Shown: positions 18,300 to 27,875, counted from the first letter of the stretch. The stretch is 64,000 bases of DNA from Candidatus Accumulibacter similis (GCA_013347225.1 CP054595.1:4522415-4586414), one strand, 5' to 3'. Numbers and translations are program-made. The notes: a model not told the origin generated them from the letters alone.

Positions 18300-18528
18300 G
18301 GGTCGCCAGCCTCGTCTTGCGGGTCTTGCCCACCCGCCGCGGCCCGATGAGCACGACCGCCCGCCGCACCCCGGTTTCCTGTACCAGGTGAGCGAAATGG
18401 GGAAAGTAGTCGCGCCGGGGCCAGCCCGCCTCGTCGGCATCAATGCCGGCGCCCCCTTTCCACCACGGGTTATCGACGCTCAGACGGCGCTGGACCTCCT
18501 GCAGGGGGATTTCGAGTGCTGACGACAT
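18300..18528 (-). pseudogene. N-terminal fragment of the AAA/DUF4143 ATPase
   Basis: From ATG 18528: LEIPLQEVQRRLSVDNPWW, PRRDYFPHFAHLVQETGVRR and the P-loop VVLIGPRRVGKT, the usual opening of AAA_14/DUF4143 ATPases. After the P-loop the frame continues (KTRLATPSRYLATDIHSLSD...) without recognisable family sequence, and 18095-18300 is unassigned. The C-terminal half lies at 15913-16530. A perfect inverted repeat stands 26 bp upstream of this start. Confidence 0.75.
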
Positions 18529-18553
18529 AAGCAGTCAAGTGCAACCCTAAGAT

Positions 18554-18589
18554 GTCACATTAAGCATGATGGTAACTGCTTAATGTGAC
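18554..18589. repeat. Perfect 13-bp inverted repeat
   Basis: GTCACATTAAGCA (18554-18566) and TGCTTAATGTGAC (18577-18589) are exact inverted copies with a 10-base spacer. It lies just upstream of the split ATPase gene and in an AT-rich patch. It could be an operator for that gene or a recombination/transposon end. It lacks a U-tract, so it is not a classical terminator. Confidence 0.75.
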
Positions 18590-18725
18590 AACGACCAGCA
18601 ATTTCAACAAATACAGAGCGTTGGGTGGTAACGATTGCATTCGTGGCTGTTGTGCAACTTTTCTTGCGCTATCGCATGTGGCAATCGAATTGTTCTATAA
18701 AACAGATGGTTGGACGACAATTGCG
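18590..18725. other. Short AT-rich stretch, unassigned
   Basis: Composition differs from the GC-rich surroundings. None of the three minus-strand frames stays open with a recognisable motif, and the plus-strand frame matches nothing I know. It may be foreign DNA brought in with the split ATPase. Confidence 0.35.
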
Positions 18726-20800
18726 CTACGCCGGCACGAGCACGAAGACCCCCATCACATAGACCGGCAGACTCGGGGTGACGCGGTATTCGCCGCTGCC
18801 GCGCGCTGCTTCGCGGACGCGGCGGTGGTCCTCGAGGAGCGTCTGGGCGCGCTCGTGGGCCAGCCTTTCGAGGGCAGGCTGCAGGGCGGGCAGGCGGTCG
18901 AGCTGCTGCTGCAGGTGATGGTCGCGCAAGGGCGGCGGCATGTTGCGCGCCGGTTCGGCGTCGAGCAACGAGCGCACGGCATCGCCGGCCAGCAGCCCGT
19001 CACCCTGCCGTTCGGCGACTGCCACCGTGACGGTTTCCTCGCACAGCAGCAGGCGCGAGTGCCCGCGGTGGGTGACGGTGAGCTGGTGGCGCAGGCGCAG
19101 GAGCAGAACGGCGGTGCGCGTACACACGGCCACGGTGAAGATGGCCCCGGCACGGGCGATGTGGGCAGCGCCGTCGGCGACGGCCTCGTCATCGAGCGGG
19201 TTCTCGAGCAGGTGGTCGGCGAGGCAGGCGACGAGCGGATGGGTGCGGTGGATGAAGAGCGTGCCGGGCGCCGGCGGCTGATGGAAATCGATGCGCAGCG
19301 TGCCTTCCAGTCCTGCGCCGGCCAACCGTTCGCGCAGGGCGCCGGAGCTCAGGCTGCCGGCGTGCAGTTTCCAGTGGCCGGCGGAGCGGCGCCGGTCGTG
19401 ACCTCCAGCGGGGCGCCAAGACGGGCGGCGGCGCGGCGGACGAAGCGGGCAACGTCGTCTTCGCCACCGAGCACGGCGAGCGTCTTCTGCCATTCGGGCA
19501 GGACGTCCTCGGGCTTGAGGCGGCGCTGGGCGAACAGGGTGCGCTTGCGCGCCGCCCGCTCGCGGGCTGACTGCCAGGCGGTCTCGATCGCGACCGCCGG
19601 CTGGCCGAAGTCGAGGGACTGCTGTCGGGAGGCCGTGGCGACGCTTCCCTTCCGGAGCAGCACGGCGCCGACCAACGCCTGGGTGAGCTTGCCCTCGTCG
19701 TCGGGCATCGGCACCAGAACCCCGAGTTCCTTGCGGATGCTTTCGGCCTTGCGCAGGATGACGTGCAGCACGGCGCCGTCGACCGGATTGTCGCGGCCGA
19801 AGAGCATGGTCGTGCGGACTTCGCGCACCTTCTGGCCGAAGCGGTCGACGCGGCCTTCGCGCTGCTCGTGACGGGTCGGGTTCCACGACAGCTCGTAATG
19901 GACGGCGGCGCTGAACAGGTGCTGCAGGTTGATGCCTTCGGAGAGGCAGTCGGTGGCGATGAGGATGCGCTCGCGACCCTGCGCCTCGGCCTCGTCGAGG
20001 CTCTGCGCTTCGTCGGCGCCCTCGCCCAGCACGCCGTCGGCCAGCCGGGTACGCAGCGCGTTGACCGCCGCCGCGGGCGACGAGGAGATGCAGCGCAGCA
20101 GGGCGAGCGCCGCCCACCAGCTCATCCGCTGGCGCAATGCTCCCTGGCCCTCGGCGCGTTCGACCAGCGCGCGGGCATAGGTGAGCACTTCATCGAACAG
20201 GCGACCCCAGGCGCCGGTGAGCTGGTAGGTGATTTCGGCGAGACCGCGGAGCAGGGTGTAGCGCTGCTGGCGCCCCTGGCCGCTGACCGTGCAGGTGTGC
20301 GCCTCGTCGACGATGACGCACTCGGGACAGGCGCGCTGGAATTCGTCGCGCCGGCGGTCGGACTTGATGTAGTCGAGGCTGACCACCGTGTACGGGTAGG
20401 CCTCGAAGACCGACTGGTTCGCCGGCAGGCCGCGCTCGAGGCGGGCGGCGGCGGTGCTGCGCACGACGACGGCGTCGATGTGGAAGCGATCCCTGAGTTC
20501 GCGCTGCCATTGTTCGCACAGGTGCGGCGGGCAGAGGACGGACAGGCGGGCGATCTCGCCGCGGTCGATCAGCTCGCGGACGATCAGCGCCACCTCGATG
20601 GTCTTGCCGATGCCGACGTCGTCGGCGACCAGCAGCCACACGACCGCCTGCTTGAGCGCCATGAGCAGCGGCACAAGCTGGTAGGCGCGCGGCTCGACGG
20701 CGATGTTGCCGAAGCTGCGGAACGGGCCGGCGCCGCTACGCAGCTTGAGTACCCTGCTCCCGGCGATTGTTGCGGCGCTGCGGCAGCGACCACAGCGCGA
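18726..20800 (-). pseudogene. SNF2/DrmD-like helicase, internally deleted and frameshifted
   Basis: Reading leftwards: GPFRSFGNIAVEPRAYQLVP (truncated N-terminus), Walker A ADDVGIGKTIE (20594-20626), LSVLCPPHLCEQWQREL, the DEAH box VIVDEAHTC (20291-20318). The frame then jumps from QRYTLLRGL directly to LTGAWGRLFDEVL, so the TATPH motif III region is missing. A second gap precedes RILIATDCLSEGINLQHLF and SWNPTRHEQREGRVDRFGQ (motifs V-VI). Near 19385 a frameshift moves the C-terminal part (IHRTHPLVACLADHLLE, HRRVREAARGSGEYRV) into another frame ending at 18726. The family includes DrmD of class 1 DISARM; pairing with an Eco57I-type methyltransferase fits, but the assignment is inferred and the gene is dead. 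Confidence 0.8.
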
Positions 20801-20847
20801 GCACGTAATCTACTTGAGATTGGGCGCGTGTGCGCGGCCGCGGGCCC

Positions 20848-23160
20848 TCAGCGCGTCAGCGCCATGAACAATTCCGGCAGCCGCTGCGGCAGCCGTTCGA
20901 TGCGGTCGATGACCGAGTAGTGGTGACCGAAGATGTGACCGACGTAATCGTCCGCCTTGGCGTCGAGGCTGATGCAGTAGCTGAAGATCCCCTGTCGGTC
21001 GAGTTCGCCGACCGCCTTGCGCGCGTCCTCGATCAGCAGCCGGCCGTCGGACACGTCGACGTCCGACGGCCGGCCGTCGGTAAGGACCAGCAGCAGCTTC
21101 TTCTCCGCCCTGCTCGCCGCGAGGTAATGCGCCGCGTGCCGCAGAGCGGCACCGATGCGCGTCGAATAGCCAGCCTGCATCGCCGCCAGGCGGCGCTTGA
21201 CGGCGTCGCCCCAGGGCTCGCTGCTGCCCTTGAGATGCAGGTAGCGGACGTCGTGCCGGGTATCCGAATGGAAGCCGGCGATGGCGAAGGGGTCGCCGAG
21301 CTGATCGATCGACCAGGCGAGCAGCGACACGGCCTCCTGACTCAGTTCGAGCACCGTCTGCTCGCCATCGCCGCTGCCGACCTTGTCGGCCAGCGACTCG
21401 GAGAGGTCGAGGAGCAGCAGGACGGCGAGGTTGCGGCCGTTGCTGCGGTGGCTCATGTTGATCCGCGGATCGGGCGTGACGCCGCAGCGGCAGTCGATCA
21501 GCGAACGGACGGCGACGTCGACGTCGAGTTCGCTGCCATCCTCCTGAAAGCGCAGGCGAACCCGTTCCTGCGGCTTGAGGATTTCGAGCAGGCGCTTGAG
21601 CCGTCGGGCGAGGGTGGCGTGCCGGTCGAGCAGCCGGTCGATCAGCGCCGCGTCACCCGACGGGTGCAGCGATTCGTAGAGGCTCACCCAGTCGGGGCGG
21701 TAGCTCTGGCTGTGATGGTCCCACTCCGGGTAATGGCGCGGCGGCAGGCGGTCGATTTCGGCGCTGGCGCTCGCCGGACGGTGTTCGGCGAACATCTCCT
21801 CGTCGTCGGAGAGTTCGTGGAAGCGCCAGAGATGGCGGTTGTCGTCGCGGTAGTCGACCAGCGTATCGGTGAAGTACACGTTGGGCAACTGGTCGCTCTG
21901 CCGGCGGGTGCGAGCCACGCAGGCGAGCGCCAGGTCGGCCATCGCCTGGCTGCTCGCCTCGCCATCGGCAAGCACACGCCGGAAGCGGGCGACGAATTCG
22001 CACAGATCTCCGTCGGCGTGGCCGTATTCGCCATCGAGCAGGGCACGCGACAGCACGGCCAGGCGATGGCGCAGGCAGGAGAAGCGTTGCGGGTCGCAGG
22101 CACCGGCGACCGGGCGCGGATGCAGCGCGCCGAAGATGCGCCGCATGCCCGGGTAGCGGCGGACGATCAGCGTGTCGATGCGGCTGTCCTCGAAGGTCTC
22201 GACCGCCAGGCGCTGCATCGGGCTGAGGTTGTCGGCGACGAGTGGAGTGCTCCAGCGCCGGTGGCCGGCGATGTGTGCCAGTGCGGCGCGATAGCGGTCG
22301 ATGCCGCTGACGCCGCAGGCGTCGTCGAGGACGTCGGGCAGGCGGATGCCGCCCGCGTCGTCGTAGGGCTGCGCGGGCGGCATCGGCGACGCCGGGTTGG
22401 CGGCTTCGCTGGCCGTGGCGTAGGGGACGAGCAGCGCCTGCTCACCCCAGAGGCCGCGCAGATAGAGATCGAGCAGGCGCTCGTGGTCGACCAGCAGGGT
22501 GCCGTGCCGCTCGCGCTGGAAAACGGCGCGGCTGTCGGCCGACTGCAGGCGGAAGTAGTCGCGCTGGCGTTCGGGGTGGGCAGCGTAGTTGCGCACCCCG
22601 TAGTCGACCCAGTTCGTCAGGCCGGCAATGCTCAGACTGGCGAGCAGCGTCGGTGCATGGACGAGGAAGTCCGGCAGGCAGGGGCTGGCGAACGTCTTGT
22701 GGATGCCGTGGATCGATCCCGAGGTCTGCTCCATCACGCGCAGCGTGAGGTCGAGGTAGCGCTGCAACTGCCCGCCGGCGGCAAGCCGCCGCGACACCGC
22801 CGCGAGGCTCTGCAGGAACGGGGCGATGGCCTTGCCGTTCGGCGACCGGTGCAAGCGCTGCAGCGTCTCGACCACCACCGGCAGCGTCCCTTCGCCGACG
22901 CTGCGGGCGACTGCCGGCCATTCCTCGAGGAAGGCCAGCAGCGGTTCGGCGCCACGGCCGATGCGACCGAGGAAGCGGGCGCAGTCGAGGTAGGCGTCGA
23001 CGCCCGCAGGCGTGAGGACGGCGATGGCTTCGCCGAGGCAGTCGGCGAAGACGCCGTCGACCTGCGGCAGGCGGCAGTCGAGCCGCGCACGACAGGCGGC
23101 CAGGTGCTCCGCCGGGAGTGCCTCGCTGCGGGTCATGCCGGCCATCCGGCCATCAGCCAC
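20848..23160 (-). CDS. cbbO: RuBisCO activation protein CbbO (vWA domain)
   Basis: 770 residues, normal for CbbO. The C-terminal third is a vWA domain with MIDAS DLSES at ~585-589 and LLLVLTDGRPSDVD; the frame ends in GHHYSVIDRIERLPQ. CbbO is the adaptor that, with the AAA+ motor CbbQ, removes inhibitory sugar phosphates from RuBisCO. ATG 23160 overlaps the cbbQ stop by 8 bp; an alternative ATG at 23136 exists. The 3' end of this gene is present again at 10.3 kb on the far side of the defence island. Confidence 0.92.
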   Translation of the reverse strand: MADGRMAGMTRSEALPAEHLAACRARLDCRLPQVDGVFADCLGEAIAVLTPAGVDAYLDCARFLGRIGRGAEPLLAFLEEWPAVARSVGEGTLPVVVETLQRLHRSPNGKAIAPFLQSLAAVSRRLAAGGQLQRYLDLTLRVMEQTSGSIHGIHKTFASPCLPDFLVHAPTLLASLSIAGLTNWVDYGVRNYAAHPERQRDYFRLQSADSRAVFQRERHGTLLVDHERLLDLYLRGLWGEQALLVPYATASEAANPASPMPPAQPYDDAGGIRLPDVLDDACGVSGIDRYRAALAHIAGHRRWSTPLVADNLSPMQRLAVETFEDSRIDTLIVRRYPGMRRIFGALHPRPVAGACDPQRFSCLRHRLAVLSRALLDGEYGHADGDLCEFVARFRRVLADGEASSQAMADLALACVARTRRQSDQLPNVYFTDTLVDYRDDNRHLWRFHELSDDEEMFAEHRPASASAEIDRLPPRHYPEWDHHSQSYRPDWVSLYESLHPSGDAALIDRLLDRHATLARRLKRLLEILKPQERVRLRFQEDGSELDVDVAVRSLIDCRCGVTPDPRINMSHRSNGRNLAVLLLLDLSESLADKVGSGDGEQTVLELSQEAVSLLAWSIDQLGDPFAIAGFHSDTRHDVRYLHLKGSSEPWGDAVKRRLAAMQAGYSTRIGAALRHAAHYLAASRAEKKLLLVLTDGRPSDVDVSDGRLLIEDARKAVGELDRQGIFSYCISLDAKADDYVGHIFGHHYSVIDRIERLPQRLPELFMALTR

Positions 23161-23962
23161 AGGCGAAGATGGCGTCGATCGCGTGCTCGAGCGTATCGCG
23201 GATGTCGCGGTCGTCGGTGATCGGACGCACGAGCGCCATGCGGCAGGCGTCGCCGCCAGCGACCCCGTTCCGGATCAGCGTCGCCGCATAGACGAGCAGG
23301 CGCGTCGACACGCCTTCGTCGAGACCATGGCCCTTGAGGCGGCGCGCGGCAGCGGCGACGGCAACGAGCTGCGTCGCCAACGCGTGATCGATGCCGCTTT
23401 CGCTGGCGAGGATCGTCGCTTCGAGCTCGGCCTCCGGGTAGTCGAAGTCGAAAGCGGTGAAACGCTGCTTGGTCGACTGCTTGAGATCCTTCATCAGGCT
23501 CTGGTAACCGGGGTTGTACGAGATGACGAGCTGGAAGTCCGCATGCGCGCGCAGCAGTTCACCCTTCTTGTCGAGCGGCAGCGTCCGCCGGTGGTCGGTC
23601 AGCGGATGGATGACGACGGTCGTATCCTGGCGTGCCTCGACGATCTCGTCGAGATAGCAGATGGCGCCGATGCGTGCGGCGGTGGTCAGCGGACCGTCGA
23701 GCCAGCGCGTGCCGCCGGCTTCGAGGAGGTAGCGGCCGACCAGATCCGAGGCGGTCATGTCCTCGTTGCAGGCCACCGTGATCAGCGGCCGGTCGAGCTT
23801 CCAGGCCATGTATTCGATGAAGCGCGACTTGCCGCAACCCGTCGGCCCCTTCACCATCACCGGCAGGCGGGCGGCGTAGGCTGCGGCATAGAGCGCGACC
23901 TCGTTGTCCTGCTGGCGGTAGAAGGGTTCCTGGCGCACCCGGTACTGCTCGCTGTCGGTCAT
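23153..23962 (-). CDS. cbbQ: RuBisCO activase AAA+ ATPase CbbQ (MoxR family)
   Basis: 269 residues. Walker A GPTGCGKS at 39-46, Walker B AICYLDEIVEA near 98-108, sensor region LVISYNPGYQS. CbbQ forms hexamers and, with CbbO, remodels RuBisCO active sites. It lies 87 bp after cbbM and overlaps cbbO, so the three form an operon. Confidence 0.94.
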   Translation of the reverse strand: MTDSEQYRVRQEPFYRQQDNEVALYAAAYAARLPVMVKGPTGCGKSRFIEYMAWKLDRPLITVACNEDMTASDLVGRYLLEAGGTRWLDGPLTTAARIGAICYLDEIVEARQDTTVVIHPLTDHRRTLPLDKKGELLRAHADFQLVISYNPGYQSLMKDLKQSTKQRFTAFDFDYPEAELEATILASESGIDHALATQLVAVAAAARRLKGHGLDEGVSTRLLVYAATLIRNGVAGGDACRMALVRPITDDRDIRDTLEHAIDAIFACG

Positions 23963-24049
23963 TGCCTGCTCCTGCCGAGCCGGCGGGCGAACGCCGCCGC
24001 GCGGCTGCCTGTCATCGGTCCGTCTCCCTGCGGCTGCCCGCCGCCCGAT

Positions 24050-25429
24050 TCAACGATGCACGCCGAGCCGGTCGCGCCAGCCCGGATGGAGCATGTCGGC
24101 ATCGCCGGGAAACGATTCGAAGGCGCGGGCGAACTCCCGGTGCTGGCGCGCCCATTCGATCGGGTCGGCGCCGGCCTTCCAGCACTCGTAGGCCTGGCGC
24201 AGCGAGATCGCGCCGGCGGCCGGGCTGTCGATGTGGCCGTAAGAGCCGCCACCCGCGGTGTTGATGACGTTGCCGTGACCGAGGTTGGCGAAGAAACCCG
24301 GCAGGCGCAGGGCGTTCATGCCGCCCGAGATGATCGGTGTCGTCGGCTTCATGCCGTACCATTTCTGGTAGTAGGCGGGACCCTGGTACTCGTCGCGTTC
24401 GATGATGTAGGCGATCGCCCGGTCATCGGCGTCGCCTTCCATCTTGCCGAAGCCCATGGTGCCGACGTGTATCCCCGAGGCCCCCTGCAGCCGCGCCATC
24501 TTGGCCAGGACATAGGCGGTGTAGCCGCGTTTCGAACTCGGCGAGGTGATGGCGCCATGTCCGGCACGGTGGTAGTGCAGATACTGGTTGGGGTATTGCC
24601 GGCGAGCGGTGGTGACCATGCCGGGGCCGCCGACATAGCCGTCGACGAGGAAGGCCACCTTGTCGGCATCCGGGCCGAAGGTCTCGAGGATGTAGTCGGC
24701 ACGCGCACACATCTCGTAATGGTCGTCGGCGGTGATGTTGGCGGAGAAGATCTTTGCCTGACCGGTTTCGTCCTGCGCCCGCTTCATCGCATCGTAGACG
24801 AGTGGCATGACCTTCTTCATCGGCGCGAACACCTGGTTGCCCTGCGGCTCGTCGTTCTTGATGAAGTCGCCACCGAGCCAGAACTGGTAGGCGGCGGCGG
24901 CGAAGGGTTCCGGGCGCAGGCCAAGCTTCGGCTTGATGATCGTGCCGGCGATGTAGCCGCCGTCGCGGATCGGCCGTCCGAGGATGCGCCAGAGATCGGA
25001 GATGTCCTTGGCCGGCCCGTCGAAGAGTTGCAGCGCGCGCTCCGGGACGTAGAAATCGTAGATCTTGGCGTGCTCGATGTCGCCCATTCCCTGGTTGTTG
25101 CCGATGCACAGCGTCAGGAAGGAGACGATCATCATGCGGCCGTCGGTGACATTGCGGTCGAAGAGTTCGAGCGGATAGGCGATGCGCATCTCCTCGCTGG
25201 CTTCGTCGATGTGGTAGACCAGCGCGTCGACGCCACGCGTGAAGTCGTCCGTCGTGCTCACCTCGACGTTGGTGCCGGTCGACGATTCGGCAGCGAAGTG
25301 GGCGGCTGCCGGCAGGTAATCGTGACCGGCCTTCGGCTTCATCTTGTAGGCGACGAGGATGTGCCGGCCACCCTGGATCAGGTCCTCTTCGCGGAGGCCG
25401 AGGTCGGCGTAACGATTCGATTGGTCCAT
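24050..25429 (-). CDS. cbbM: Ribulose-1,5-bisphosphate carboxylase/oxygenase, form II
   Basis: 459 residues, the normal form II length, highly conserved. The carbamylated-lysine motif GGDFIKNDEPQ is at about 182-192, with GTIIKPKLGL upstream, loop 6 GTMGFGKMEG, and GGGSYGHIDSP near the end. Form II enzymes are large-subunit-only and suit high CO2/low O2. Start ATG 25429 is preceded by GGGAGACC. It leads the cbbM-cbbQ-cbbO operon and is transcribed away from tkt across an AT-rich regulatory region. No CbbR gene is in the window. Confidence 0.97.
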   Translation of the reverse strand: MDQSNRYADLGLREEDLIQGGRHILVAYKMKPKAGHDYLPAAAHFAAESSTGTNVEVSTTDDFTRGVDALVYHIDEASEEMRIAYPLELFDRNVTDGRMMIVSFLTLCIGNNQGMGDIEHAKIYDFYVPERALQLFDGPAKDISDLWRILGRPIRDGGYIAGTIIKPKLGLRPEPFAAAAYQFWLGGDFIKNDEPQGNQVFAPMKKVMPLVYDAMKRAQDETGQAKIFSANITADDHYEMCARADYILETFGPDADKVAFLVDGYVGGPGMVTTARRQYPNQYLHYHRAGHGAITSPSSKRGYTAYVLAKMARLQGASGIHVGTMGFGKMEGDADDRAIAYIIERDEYQGPAYYQKWYGMKPTTPIISGGMNALRLPGFFANLGHGNVINTAGGGSYGHIDSPAAGAISLRQAYECWKAGADPIEWARQHREFARAFESFPGDADMLHPGWRDRLGVHR

Positions 25430-25870
25430 GTTGGTCTCCCTTGCGTGGATGTGAAAAAGAGCGATCCTTCAGGCACGAATCGACGGTGATCAGCGTCGGC
25501 GTCCCGGCGGCCGCAGCGGCAAGCAGGCCCGGCCGCGAATCCTTCAGTGCCGTCTCGGGACCAGGGGTCATGGGTGATGGTCTGCGGATCGGAGTGCGAG
25601 CAGTTTAGGCGGCAAAATAGATTATTTAAAGTTAAACTTTTTGCGTATTATCGTTAGCTATAACTTTCTTTTGAGACGCCCCGGCCATGCCACCGTGAAG
25701 GTTGTCGACGACGAGCCGCGGCAGCCGGCCCCGCCTGCCGAGCAGCCGACCTGGCGGCCGGAGTCGCAAGCGGCCGTCAGGGCTGCGGCGAGGAAGGTGG
25801 CAAAAGTACCGCTTTTGGCGGATAATCCGCGCATGCGATTCAACCTCCCCTCCCGGATCCGCGAAGCATC
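25430..25870. promoter_or_regulatory. Divergent cbbM/tkt control region
   Basis: 441 bp between divergent cbbM and tkt. Most is GC-rich, but 25610-25675 is strongly AT-rich and holds two palindromic elements (see 25628-25663), the likely promoter/operator core. CbbR (LysR family) usually controls both arms of such loci; its gene is not next to it here. Nothing coding is supported. Confidence 0.6.
25628..25663. promoter_or_regulatory. Candidate LysR-type (CbbR-like) operator
   Basis: AAAGTT-A-AACTTT at 25628-25640 is a perfect 6-bp dyad, followed 7 bp later by TTATCGTTAGCTATAA (25648-25663) whose TTAT/ATAA ends are a dyad. AT-rich spaced dyads are typical of LysR regulators, but I do not see an exact TNA-N7-TNA pair. 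Confidence 0.35.
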
Positions 25871-27853
25871 GTGCCCACACCATTTGCCCCCTTGACCAGC
25901 GTCATCCGCGCCCTCGCGATGGACGCGGTGCAGCAAGCCAACTCCGGTCACCCAGGGATGCCGATGGGAATGGCCGAAATCGCGGAAGTACTCTGGCGCC
26001 GCCACCTGCGCCATGACCCGGCCGATCCCGGCTGGCCCGACCGTGACCGCTTCGTCCTCTCGAACGGACACGGCTCGATGCTGCTTTACGCCCTGCTGCA
26101 TCTCAGCGGCTACGACGTCTCGCTCGACGACCTGAAGAAGTTCCGCCAGTTCCGCTCGCGGACTCCGGGCCACCCCGAGGTCGGCCACACTGCCGGCGTC
26201 GAAACGACCACCGGCCCGCTCGGGCAGGGACTCGCCAACGCCGTCGGCATGGCGATCGCGGAACGGTTGCTCGCCGCCGAATTCAACCGGCCCGGACACG
26301 AGGTCGTCAACCACATGACCTACGTCTTCGTCGGCGACGGCTGCCTGATGGAGGGAATCTCGCACGAGGCCTGCTCGCTCGCCGGCACCCTCGGACTCGG
26401 CAAGCTGGTGGCCATCTACGACGACAACGGCATCTCGATCGACGGTCAGGTCGCGGGCTGGTTCACCGACGATACCCGGCAGCGCTTCGAAGCCTATGGC
26501 TGGCAGGTGATCGCCGGCGTCGACGGCCACGACGCACAGGCGATCGACGAAGCGCTGCTCGCCGCACGGACCACTGGCGAGCGGCCGACGCTGATCTGCT
26601 GCCGGACACAGATCGGCTTTGGCGCACCGAACAAGGCGGGCAGCCACGACGCGCACGGCGCGCCGCTCGGCGCCGCCGAAGTGGCCGCGACGCGCGCGCA
26701 CATCGACTGGCCGCACGCCCCTTTCGACATTCCCGTCGAGGTCTATGAACAGTGGGACGGCCGCGTCCGCGGCGGTTTCTTGCACAGCAACTGGCAGACG
26801 CGCTTCGCCGCCTATGCCGCGGCCTTCCCCGAGCAGGCTGCCGAGTTCAGCCGCCGCATGCAGGGCGAACTGCCGACCGGCTGGCAGGATACCGTTGCCG
26901 GTTGCCTGGCCGGCGCCGTCAGTGCCGGGGGCGTCGCCACGCGCAAGGCCTCGCAGAACGCAATCGCTGCCTTGGCGCCGCAACTGCCGGAGCTGGTGGG
27001 TGGCTCGGCAGACCTGACCGGATCCAACCTGACCTGGTGGCCGGGCGCGCAGGCAATCGCTCGCCAACAGGGCGGCAACTACATCTACTATGGCGTGCGC
27101 GAGTTCGCCATGACGGCGATCGCCAACGGCCTGGCGCTGCACGGCGGCCTGATTCCCTACACCGCCACCTTCCTGGTGTTCTCCGATTACGCGCGCAGCG
27201 CCATCCGCATGGCGGCGCTGATGAGGCTGCGGCAGATCATGGTCTACACGCATGACTCGATCGGCCTCGGCGAGGATGGACCGACACACCAGCCGATCGA
27301 GCATCTCGCCTGCCTGCGTTTGATCCCGAACGTCGACCTCTGGCGGCCAGCCGACGCCGTTGAGACCGCGATCGCCTGGGTGGCCGGCATCGAGCGCCGC
27401 GACGGGCCGACGATTCTCGCCCTCTCGCGGCAGAATCTGCCTGTCGTCAGCAGCGCCGCCGCCGCTTCCGCGATCCGCCGTGGCGGCTACGTGCTGGCGG
27501 ACCGCCCGGCGCCGCGGGTCATCCTGATCGCCACCGGCTCCGAGGTTCGCCTGGCGCTCGATGCGCAGCAGGCGCTGGCGACCGACGGTATCGCCGCACG
27601 CGTGGTGTCGATGCCCTGCGTTGAGGCTTTCGACCGCCAGGAGACAGCCTATCGCGACGCCGTTCTGACACGCGCCATACCGCGGCTGGCGATCGAGGCC
27701 GGGGTGAGCAGCTTCTGGTACAAGTACGTTGGACTCGACGGTGCCGTGCTCGGCATCGATCGATTTGGAGAGTCGGCACCCGCCGACCAGTTGTTTGACT
27801 CTTTCGGTTTCACCGTGGCCAATGTGGTCAGGATCGTGAAATCACTGCTGTAA
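25871..27853 (+). CDS. tkt: Transketolase
   Basis: 660 residues, full length. GTG start at 25871 gives MPTPFAPLTSVIRALAMDAV, matching the usual transketolase opening; no ATG fits better, and the ribosome site is weak. Thiamine-diphosphate motif begins GDGCLMEG (~residue 154) and ends YDDN; GQGLANAVGMA, GPTHQPIEHLA and the C-terminal GSEVRLAL region are present. It interconverts pentose and hexose phosphates in the Calvin-Benson cycle. First gene of tkt-gap-pyk-fba, 22 bp before gap. Confidence 0.95.
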   Translation: MPTPFAPLTSVIRALAMDAVQQANSGHPGMPMGMAEIAEVLWRRHLRHDPADPGWPDRDRFVLSNGHGSMLLYALLHLSGYDVSLDDLKKFRQFRSRTPGHPEVGHTAGVETTTGPLGQGLANAVGMAIAERLLAAEFNRPGHEVVNHMTYVFVGDGCLMEGISHEACSLAGTLGLGKLVAIYDDNGISIDGQVAGWFTDDTRQRFEAYGWQVIAGVDGHDAQAIDEALLAARTTGERPTLICCRTQIGFGAPNKAGSHDAHGAPLGAAEVAATRAHIDWPHAPFDIPVEVYEQWDGRVRGGFLHSNWQTRFAAYAAAFPEQAAEFSRRMQGELPTGWQDTVAGCLAGAVSAGGVATRKASQNAIAALAPQLPELVGGSADLTGSNLTWWPGAQAIARQQGGNYIYYGVREFAMTAIANGLALHGGLIPYTATFLVFSDYARSAIRMAALMRLRQIMVYTHDSIGLGEDGPTHQPIEHLACLRLIPNVDLWRPADAVETAIAWVAGIERRDGPTILALSRQNLPVVSSAAAASAIRRGGYVLADRPAPRVILIATGSEVRLALDAQQALATDGIAARVVSMPCVEAFDRQETAYRDAVLTRAIPRLAIEAGVSSFWYKYVGLDGAVLGIDRFGESAPADQLFDSFGFTVANVVRIVKSLL

Positions 27854-27875
27854 TTTTTCCAAGGAGACCGTTTCA

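Noticed and set aside
17992..18300. Continuation of the DUF4143 ATPase fragment as a real 178-residue protein
   Set aside because: After the P-loop the family sequence ends, and the last part is the reverse strand of the IS1595 fragment.
20830..25489. Long plus-strand open frames (about 800 codons) opposite cbbO, cbbQ and cbbM
   Set aside because: They are antisense shadows of strongly conserved genes, with Val/Ala/Gly/Arg-biased composition and no motifs.
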